Assembly: GCA_020796225.1 (NCBI GenBank)
Contig: CM036762.1
Span: 52,351,407 to 52,415,406 of the forward strand
DNA length: 64,000 nucleotides
From: Arion vulgaris
Lineage: Eukaryota > Mollusca > Gastropoda > Stylommatophora > Arionidae
Direction of reading: 5' to 3'
Shown: in pieces, positions 57,770 through 64,000 of the stretch
How positions within the stretch are numbered: the first letter of the stretch is position 1
Layout: every line of letters begins with the position of its first letter
The notes under the pieces: generated by a model
Told to the model about the DNA's origin: nothing
Database searches by the model: none
Seen by the model: only the letters and a program-made list of their open reading frames with translations
Position numbers and translations under genes: made by a program

Positions 57770-58315
57770 GATGATGATGATGGGATGTAGTTGTCTGAAA
57801 CTGTAGCTTGCGCTGTATTTGGATTATAGTGAGGAAAAGTTGCGCTATTCGTCAATCTCACTCTCTCGTCCAGGACTATCTGTATCCAGGGCAAGACAAG
57901 TCAAGACGACTGGAGATAGTGCCAGATGCAGTGGATGACCAGGACTTTCTAAAGTGCCTCGCCGTGCTCTATGCGGTCCACACGCTCTGCTGTGATCCGC
58001 CTTTCTAACCGTTGAGCCAACTAGTGGCCTCATCCGCGAAGTCAGCCGGATCCAGTCTTTGTATGCATAAGCAGACAGTGCTTAGATTACCGATGCTGCT
58101 AGACCCATCGGTTTCCCTCACCTGGTTTGACCACCGAATAGGCGATGTAACCGTTGTAGTCGCTGTGCATGTTACAGCTAAACTACAGGCAAGAGTTGTG
58201 TGTTGTAGTCACGTTACAACTTTGCTATTAGGCGACCCGTGACCTCCGTTATCATAAGTCCGGCGAGCTCAAGTAAACATTCTAGGAAATAAGACTACAG
58301 CCGTCGTGTGACAAA
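57770..58315. other. Unrecognised sequence next to the LINE
   Basis: The sequence is more GC-balanced than its surroundings and holds several short frames on both strands (57808-58008, 57845-58033, 58012-58242). None carries a domain or motif that I can identify. It could be a host exon or an old repeat. The sequence gives no way to decide. Confidence 0.35.
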
Positions 58316-58560
58316 GACAAATTCATTTTATAAACAACACATGCTAAATTAAGGTTAAATTATGTTACAACACAACATGTTAAATTAAGGTTAAATTATG
58401 TCAAAATTAAGTTTAACGCTAAGAAATATCAGTATTATTTACATTTTGCATTAATAAATAACCATGGAATCGTAGAAATGTGTAAAATTGCACACACAAA
58501 AACTTAGTGTTTTATCCAACACTTATAAAAACCAGCCCCCATTAAACAGAAACATTGGTT
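58316..58560 (+). repeat. Dispersed repeat U, copy 2
   Basis: Matches 52466-52690. It contains an internal near-duplication of CATGYTAAATTAAGGTTAAA, TTATGT (58342 and 58378). The duplication is absent from copy 1. Confidence 0.6.
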
Positions 58561-58564
58561 TTCT

Positions 58565-59040
58565 CGTGTGAGCTAGTCGGTCTTATGTTGCTTTAGGCCA
58601 CGGACGACTCTAGTACTGCGTTGAAGGAACAGTTTCGCAAGACATACGTTACGCAAAATATTATTACTTTGCACAATAAAACATACATAGAAAACCTCAC
58701 TAAATACACGGTAAAGTCGTTTTCTGATTACTGAAGAAAATTTATACACGCGTGTCAATCTGAACAGTTTAAACAGGTTGGCTGACAGGATGTACTTTGA
58801 GCCGCAGTGCAGGTTTCGTGCAAAAGGGTCGACATTGGATACGATCTGCTCCCTGAAGCAACTACCAGAACAATACATAGAACAATACAAGCACTAAATA
58901 AACATTCCTACCAATTTACTTATCAATGAAGAGAAATTTGAGAGAGTGAACGGGTTTTTAACATCGTGTTTCATTGACAACAAACAACGGATATGTTGAG
59001 AATTCAAAAGAAAATAAACGCTGCACTACAACAACTAAAG
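58565..59040. other. No recognised element
   Basis: A 105-codon minus-strand frame at 58573-58890 (start MYCSMYCSGSCFREQIVSNV) shows no known domain. It has a run of Val/Phe/Tyr/Arg and an LFRLTRVYKFSSVI segment. Codon use looks like background AT-rich DNA. I do not call it a gene. Confidence 0.35.
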
Positions 59041-59044
59041 GCAA

Positions 59045-59275
59045 TTTACAGTTGATGAAGTGAAACATGGGAGGACGAGAAATACATGGAGACGAGATTT
59101 GGAGGCAGAGATCAACAATATAAAGAAGAGCTGGAGGAGCTGCAGGAGATAGCTAGAGATAGGAAGACTTGGCATGAGTTGGTTGAGGGCCTATGCCAAC
59201 CGGGTAAAAGGCAAAGAGAGAAGAGAGTGAAACATACAGGGCAACAAAATCGGATTATCTCTTTCTCTTAGAGAG
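59045..59275 (+). mobile_element. LINE 3' fragment
   Basis: The frame at 59086-59271 and its neighbour frame read GRRNTWRRDLEAEINN, then ELQEIARDRKTWHELVEGLC, then a basic tail. This is the last 60 codons of a LINE of the WRRxxExE...RDRxxW type. A second copy is at 1550-1660. Confidence 0.7.
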
Positions 59276-59489
59276 CTAGCTCAATGTGTTCTGAAAATGC
59301 TCTTCTGTAGAGCTAGGCAATGGCTGCCGTGAGAAATAAGAATTTGTAGTGTGAATCCTGTGTTTGGTATATTTTTTCCGGAAGCCTCTAACACTAAGGA
59401 TCTTCGGAAGAATACACTCGTGACCCGAGCTACGCAGATTGTATTTGAACCCACGACCGGGACCACAAGCACAATAAAATAAGTGAACA

Positions 59490-59715
59490 GGTAGCGCCAG
59501 GAGCAGTGAGCTGGCACTGACAAAGACCTTACTATACCTCCACGTTGTGGTCCGCCAAAGAGACTACTTGAATGTAATCTGGCAAAGCGGGTAGGGATCG
59601 AAGGCGAGCTACTGTGCGATTAGGTGGTAGTGTACTCACAACCACAAATGGTATGAGATCTGTCCGCAATACAGACGAGCAAAATCTCAAGCATGTATGC
59701 GTCTATACGAGCATC
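59490..59715 (+). repeat. Dispersed repeat BB, copy 2
   Basis: AGCGCCAGGAGCAGTGAGCT, GGCACTGACAAAGACCTTAC, CTCCACGTTGTGGTCCGCC, AAAGCGGGTAGGGATCGAAG, GTATGAGATCTGTCCGCAAT. Order is shared with the complement of 19825-20040. Upstream (59430-59485) ATTTGAACCCACGACCGGGA looks like a reverse-complement box B. Confidence 0.55.
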
Positions 59716-59719
59716 CTGA

Positions 59720-60340
59720 GCGACGTCTAGAGAGGAATAACAGGCATAATTGAGACTTTATAATGGCGTAGTGTCGTTGTCAGCACTGGTTCACTGACTA
59801 TGACCTATGAGATTCCATTTGCTATATTTTAGATCGATAGAGTGGAGAGAAAAAACCAGCCAAAGAATGACTGTATTAAATGCTCGCATTGACTGAGCGA
59901 ATCTCATGTTTTTCATCTTGTGTCTGTAAGTATGCAAACACCCACGCTTTCTTGACGCTCTGAAACACACAAAAATGCATGTTCACGCAAACTACAATAA
60001 ATCACAGGAAGTACAATCAACCTCTTACCGAAAACTGTAACTACAAACTTTGACCCTCATTACCGTAAACACCCGCATGCCCAGGACAGTATATGCAGGT
60101 ACGCCTCTTGAGGTTAGTAACATCTATAGACCTTATCCACTCATACCGAAACTTGGCCTTCTGGATCGACTGAGCTTAGACTGAAGCAAGGACATAGACA
60201 GAATAAACATTAAATAAACATCTGACTAGTGACTATGGAGACGTGGGCGTCGTCTCGCAGTTGCATAATACTAAGCCTAAAAAACAAAAATAATAACAAT
60301 GATAAAGCAATATTAATAGCAACACTATCGCTGTAGTCAG
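59720..60340. other. No recognised element
   Basis: Unremarkable AT-rich sequence. I found no repeats, tRNA-like heads or convincing frames. Confidence 0.35.
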
Positions 60341-60344
60341 AATA

Positions 60345-60460
60345 GAGCTCCCCTAAAAGGCGAGGGGCACTAATGATAAGGAAAGCAAGCCTTCACGTAA
60401 ATATAATTTTGTTGTACCATATTATGCGCCATCACTACTCCTGAATTGATAACAGTTAAA
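60345..60460 (+). mobile_element. SINE AA, partial
   Basis: GAATAGAGCTCCCCTAAAAG, AGGGGCACTAATGATAAGGA, AAGCAAGCCTTCACGTAAAT, TATTATGCGCCATCACTACT, CCTGAATTG. The last part and GAA tail are missing. Confidence 0.7.
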
Positions 60461-60649
60461 CAAAAGAGATAGTAATATTAACAAACAAATTATAAAATAT
60501 GAAAACTTAATAATAACTAAACTTTCCATTAAAAAAAATATTGTGCTTATAAAACAACAAAAATGAAACATTCTATTATTTAGAAAAATATTTTCTTGAG
60601 ATTCTGATTAACGTTAAAGCTGGTGGAGTAAAAAAAAGGGTGCCAGTGA

Positions 60650-60735
60650 TTTATCATTCGGGCGCCATGGTGTCCGCCGGCGCAGTAGTGTCCGCGGGCG
60701 CCGCGTTGGACAGCGCTGACTGAAATTGTCCGTTT
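60650..60735. other. Isolated GC-rich patch
   Basis: GGGCGCCATGGTGTCCGCCG, GCGCAGTAGTGTCCGCGGGC, GCCGCGTTGGACAGCGCTGA is very GC-rich with several CpGs in an otherwise AT-rich area. GTGTCCGCSGGCGC is repeated twice. It has a short frame only (MVSAGAVVSAGAALDSAD). It could be a small repeat remnant. Confidence 0.5.
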
Positions 60736-60744
60736 CCCACTTAG

Positions 60745-60870
60745 GACGAACGAGAGATATTTTTCCAGATTCTTGATTTCATTGTAGGTGAGACCGAATT
60801 CCTAGTCACATCGGAGAAGGACGATAAAAAGTTGATCATGTATTCAAGTTTCGAATTTCTAGTAACTCAC
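60745..60870 (+). mobile_element. SINE R internal fragment
   Basis: GAGATATTTTTCCAGATTCT, TGTAGGTGAGACCGAATTCC, CACATCGGAGAAGGACGATA. Both ends are missing. Confidence 0.65.
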
Positions 60871-61029
60871 AAACTATTTTGATCATACGTTTTTATGTTG
60901 GAACATTAAATATGTGACTTTATCACGAACTCAATTGATATGTCATAGTGTATTGCTCAAGTTTCATAGTAACTGAAAAATAAGAATTTATTGAAACGCA
61001 CCAGTTAGAAAATAAATGTTATTGAGAAC

Positions 61030-61165
61030 CGTATAAAGGCTCATCTGCATGGTGGGGGACACCAGTCAAATGGTAGAAGCAGTCTTTACGCAAAAATCAG
61101 TCAGAAGCGCTATACCATGCTAACGCCTGAGTTCACGGCGGGTGAAATCAGAAGAAGAAGAACCG
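61030..61165 (+). mobile_element. SINE AA, good copy
   Basis: AAAGGCTCATCTGCATGGTG, GGGGACACCAGTCAAATGGT, TCTTTACGCAAAAATCAGTC, AGAAGCGCTATACCATGCTA, TGAGTTCACGGCGGGTGAAA, then AGAAGAAGAAG. A good reference for the AA body and its GAA tail. Confidence 0.8.
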
Positions 61166-61645
61166 TATAGCGCAGACTTGAACTATTCCGTATTCTAGGA
61201 AAAGCATGCCAGCAGCGTCTAGCGCCCCACAAAGCCAGTTCGATGTTTGTTATTCAATATTTTTGCATATTTGGTATGCCGTTCTTTTAGTATTGTGTTA
61301 ACATCAGCACCCTCTCTCGCAATCTGGTCAGCGCCTGAGACTGGCAAACCTAAACGCCTTTGTTCAGATAAAATCTCTCACTGCGCTAAGAATATTATTT
61401 CTGTTCATTGCAGTTCTTTCTAATATTGGAGTAGTGTCCGTCAATCTATCAGATTGTTCATTACTTGTGGCTCCGGCGAGGGCCAGAGACAAAAAATATT
61501 AGGTGATTTCTCTGCGCCAGTACTTCCATCCAGCGTCGTGTTAACAGGAAACCATGCTGATTAAGAAGGCTGAGTGTAAGTGGGCATGAGAAAGACAGTG
61601 ACATTAATTTTGAGGAGAAAGCATCCACTAGTTATACTTGCTCTA
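61165..61645. other. No recognised element
   Basis: No family match, frame or tandem structure was noticed. Confidence 0.35.
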
Positions 61646-61648
61646 GAG

Positions 61649-62050
61649 CATAGATTCCCAAACTTTTTTGGCCCACCGCCCACTTTACACGACATGCATT
61701 TTTAACTCCCCTCCCCATTATAACAGTTTGCTACCACCCCCCCCACCCATATATATATATATACATGCTCTATTTTCACTTTGACATAGAAAATTGATAT
61801 ATATTTCTGTCATACATAGTCAATTTTCAAATGATTATATGCATGAAATAGAAAATTGATGAAAAAGTGGATCGTGTAAGATGGGCATAAGATGAATTAA
61901 AATGCAGAATTCACATTTTTATGATTATTCAATCACAAATTGACAAGAAAAACTCACCCAAATGTGTCTGAATCCACTACCCCCACCCTCCCCCACCCTA
62001 GAAAGCTTCAGCACCCACTGGGGCAGTACCGTCCACTTTGGGAAACGCTG
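61649..62050 (+). mobile_element. Possible hAT MITE, 402 bp
   Basis: The left end CATAGATTCCCAAACTTTTT and right end (reverse complement) CAGCGTTTCCCAAAGTGGAC form an imperfect inverted repeat of the CAGNGNTTCCCAA type found in hAT elements. Both ends carry nearby CACC/CCAC and CCCCCACC blocks. The flanking 8-mers agree poorly. No transposase coding is present. Confidence 0.5.
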
Positions 62051-62054
62051 TTCT

Positions 62055-62510
62055 TGATCTACAAAAGAATAGCAAGTATTGCAAAAATGGATTCTAGTTT
62101 TGATATAGAAAACAAAACACTATATAGCTTTATATTTGAAGTGTACACACTTTGTAGATATAAATATTGTTTATTTATCTATGTTTGTTAATAGATGATT
62201 CAATAGCTATTTTAATTTAAGTGGAAAAGTGCAAACTTGCTTAACTCAGGAAATGATATACGCATCTTAAATCCTCATGCAGCGACCTCACCCAGTCAGC
62301 GCAAAGTAGCAAATGCTCTTTGGCGTAGATCCAAGCCAAAATATACAACACTAAAAGATCATTAAAGAGTGTTTATCATACGATGCGCACAGAACGACCT
62401 CACCAAAGGCAGGACATTCGATAGAGGAGTCGCACTTCACTAATTAAATCTGGTCGCAAAAGTACCAATGATACGAGGACTCAAGGCAAGAGTTACACGG
62501 ACAACAAGTT
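62055..62510. other. No recognised element
   Basis: The 83-codon frame at 61940-62191 crosses the MITE end and has no domain. Nothing else was recognised. Confidence 0.35.
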
Positions 62511-62519
62511 TCCTGCAAC

Positions 62520-62695
62520 GATCACACTTGGAGGATCAAGTACCTCTGAAGTCGGCGAGGCTGTCCGTATAATTGAGGGGCACCTGTAAAATGGTAATTT
62601 AGGCATCCCGCAAAAATCAGTTAGAAGCGCAATACTAGACGTCATGACTTTCACCTGAACTGACATCGGGCGTTCGAGAGAAGAAGAAGAAGAAA
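62520..62695 (+). mobile_element. SINE AA, full length
   Basis: GTACCTCTGAAGTCGGCGAG, GAGGGGCACCTGTAAAATGG, CCGCAAAAATCAGTTAGAAG, ACGTCATGACTTTCACCTGA, GGGCGTTCGAGAGAAGAAGA, (GAA)n. It defines the 5' end at GGAGGATCAAGTACC. Confidence 0.75.
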
Positions 62696-62699
62696 TCCT

Positions 62700-63350
62700 C
62701 ATAATCTTAAACTGAATTGATTGAAACGATTAATCCTTAAAAGAGTGCTACTACCTAACCCGTTTGAAATATCTATAAATGATGTGTGCACACTTACACC
62801 CCCGCAACTAAAGAAATAGGACACTTGGCATCTGTGTAGTGTAGATTTGAATTTGTTAAGACTGATTTTGACAAGTTGGCTATTGTGAAAAAAAAAAAGC
62901 AAATAAAGGACATTGCATACTTAACAAATACAGATTATAACCCAACAAAAAAATTATCGAAGGAGATTTATTTTCAGTTTATTATTGCATTTTAAATACC
63001 AAAAACTGTAGATTACCTTCCCCTTGAATTGAAAAAAAGACATTATTCAATGAAGTTATTTTTTAGCTAAATATAGTATCAAACAGGGAGTGCTGTGAGA
63101 AATTATTCAAACTGGAACAGAGCAAGTAATATTTCCTGTTAACTTGTTCCTTATCTTTCATGTTTCCTTGAAACATTGCATGCTTCTGTTCTGATTCATG
63201 GAAATCTAATTTTACTAGCAAGACCTTGTTCAAGGTTAACATAAAACGATTTTATGTTGTCACGAAATCTGAAATTTTAAACTGTCGGTTTTATTCGTTT
63301 CCTGTTATTGATATTGTTGATGTATTGACTTGGTAAATTATGTTTTTTTG
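62700..63350. other. No recognised element
   Basis: AT-rich sequence without repeat family matches or credible frames. Confidence 0.4.
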
Positions 63351-63617
63351 CGCCCGAGTGGTTACCGGTGCCCACATTTGGGGTGTAAAGAATAGAACCA
63401 ATGTTACCTGCCAAGCATGTCGTAAGAAGCGATTAAGGAGGTTTGGATGAAATCGGATGCACGTGTCCTAAAGTTGTAGAAGTCTATGCGTTTAGGGGCC
63501 TACCGAACCAATGTGCAACGTATACATGTTCTTGGCAAAGATCAAACATATCACAAAGAGTGATTAAAATTGGTCGTAAAGAACAAACCCAAAGAAGAAG
63601 AAGAAGAAGAAGAAGAT
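63351..63617 (+). mobile_element. SINE A, full length
   Basis: CGCCCGAGTGGTTACCGGTG to AAAGAACAAACCCAAAGAAG and a GAA tail of about seven triplets. Slightly diverged. Tail-adjacent ATATTTTTGTAA and head-adjacent TTATGTTTTTTTG may be a worn target duplication. Confidence 0.9.
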
Positions 63618-63639
63618 ATTTTTGTAAATAACTGATGAG

Positions 63640-63957
63640 AATTTAATGAACTGCTAAAATGACTAATGTGGAGGTACTGAATGAGATCAAGACACAGAGA
63701 AAGCTTATCATCAATATAAGAAAGATGCAGTCATCATTTTCGGGCATGATGAGAAATGGAGGTTTAGAACACATTGTAACAACTGGTAAAATCGAGGGAG
63801 ACGAGACAGAGGAAGACAGAGAGAGAAAATGTTTGATATCCTGGAGTCATGGCACGGAAGAGCGTCAATATCTGAGATGATAGCAAACACCAGAGATTTG
63901 TGGAGATCCATGATCGCATACGCCAGACAGCACGGCACCTGATGATGATGATGAGTA
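63640..63957 (+). mobile_element. LINE 3' end, type N (BovB-like)
   Basis: The frame at 63659-63880 reads TNVEVLNEIKTQRKLIINIR, KMQSSFSGMMRNGGLEHIVT, TGKIEGDETEEDRERK, then shifts into an RTSISEMIANTRDLWRSMI-like segment and ends ACGGCACCTGATGATGATG. The order NxEVLxxI...R(K)xxFxGHxMRxGGLEHxxTTGKIEG is the familiar tail of BovB/RTE-like LINEs. The GH of the motif is GM here. 5'-truncated. Confidence 0.75.
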
Positions 63958-64000
63958 AATGGAATTATATTTATAATATATAACTGATATAATCAGGCAA

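Noticed and set aside
1..64000. LTR retrotransposons or integrated viruses
   Set aside because: I found no protease, integrase, gag-type zinc knuckle, primer binding site or long direct terminal repeats. All RNase H domains seen match the LINE type by context.

Overview
This 64 kb window looks like a piece of a repeat-saturated animal nuclear genome. It is AT-rich and dense in SINEs, non-LTR retrotransposon (LINE) 3' ends, hAT-like DNA transposons, miniature elements and minisatellites. No operons, bacterial ribosome binding sites, functional tRNA or rRNA genes, or convincing intact host protein genes are visible. The mix of LINE coding tails with many tRNA-headed SINEs suggests an invertebrate, possibly a mollusc. 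That assignment is an impression, since no host gene is present to anchor it.

Nearly every sizeable open reading frame is either a shadow of a repeat or a decayed piece of a transposable element. At least ten distinguishable LINE types are present, almost all as 5'-truncated tails coding for the region after the reverse transcriptase (motifs such as CLRKI, WFGH or YFGH, and GRPRKRW). I label these J, J2, G, H, I, K, L, M, N, V, Z, CC and EE. The longest coding remnant is a frameshifted reverse transcriptase with a C-terminal C2H2 finger at 55668-57767 (minus). The only recognisable DNA-transposon protein is a broken ZMYM1/TTF-type hAT transposase at 10067-11660.

The SINEs fall into recurrent families, which I label A, B, C, D, E, O, Q, R, S, AA, W and X. 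C, E, O, Q, R and S have tRNA-like heads with pol III box A and box B motifs. A, B, D, W and X share a 5' domain of about 90 bp but carry different bodies and tails. W shares its 3' end with the V-type LINE, and B carries a V-like LINE coding tail.

Layout: 1-9 kb holds LINE tails (V, L, M, Q, AA, E, N, G) and the first A, D, R and W copies. 9-12 kb is a three-level nest, with SINE C inside a hAT element inside SINE D. 12-25 kb holds D repeats, a CA-rich minisatellite, RNase H and BovB-like LINE remnants, and a 28-bp array of about 29 copies. 25-31 kb holds a long GA tract and several LINEs with target-site duplications. 31.8-33.2 kb is an array of about 46 copies of a 30-bp unit that is the box A head of SINE R. 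34-48 kb alternates SINE E and D with LINE tails and includes a 32-bp array at 45.7 kb and a LINE inverted repeat at 48 kb. 49-58 kb holds nested hAT miniature elements and the longest LINE. 58-64 kb is poorer in recognisable elements.

The feature of most interest is structural. Short internal segments of dispersed elements have repeatedly become tandem arrays (SINE R head, SINE A head, SINE S body, LINE L tail), and a modular SINE superfamily appears to swap its 3' parts. Family letters are local to this report. Element borders are by eye and usually good to about 10 bp, except where an exact target-site duplication (TSD) is given.
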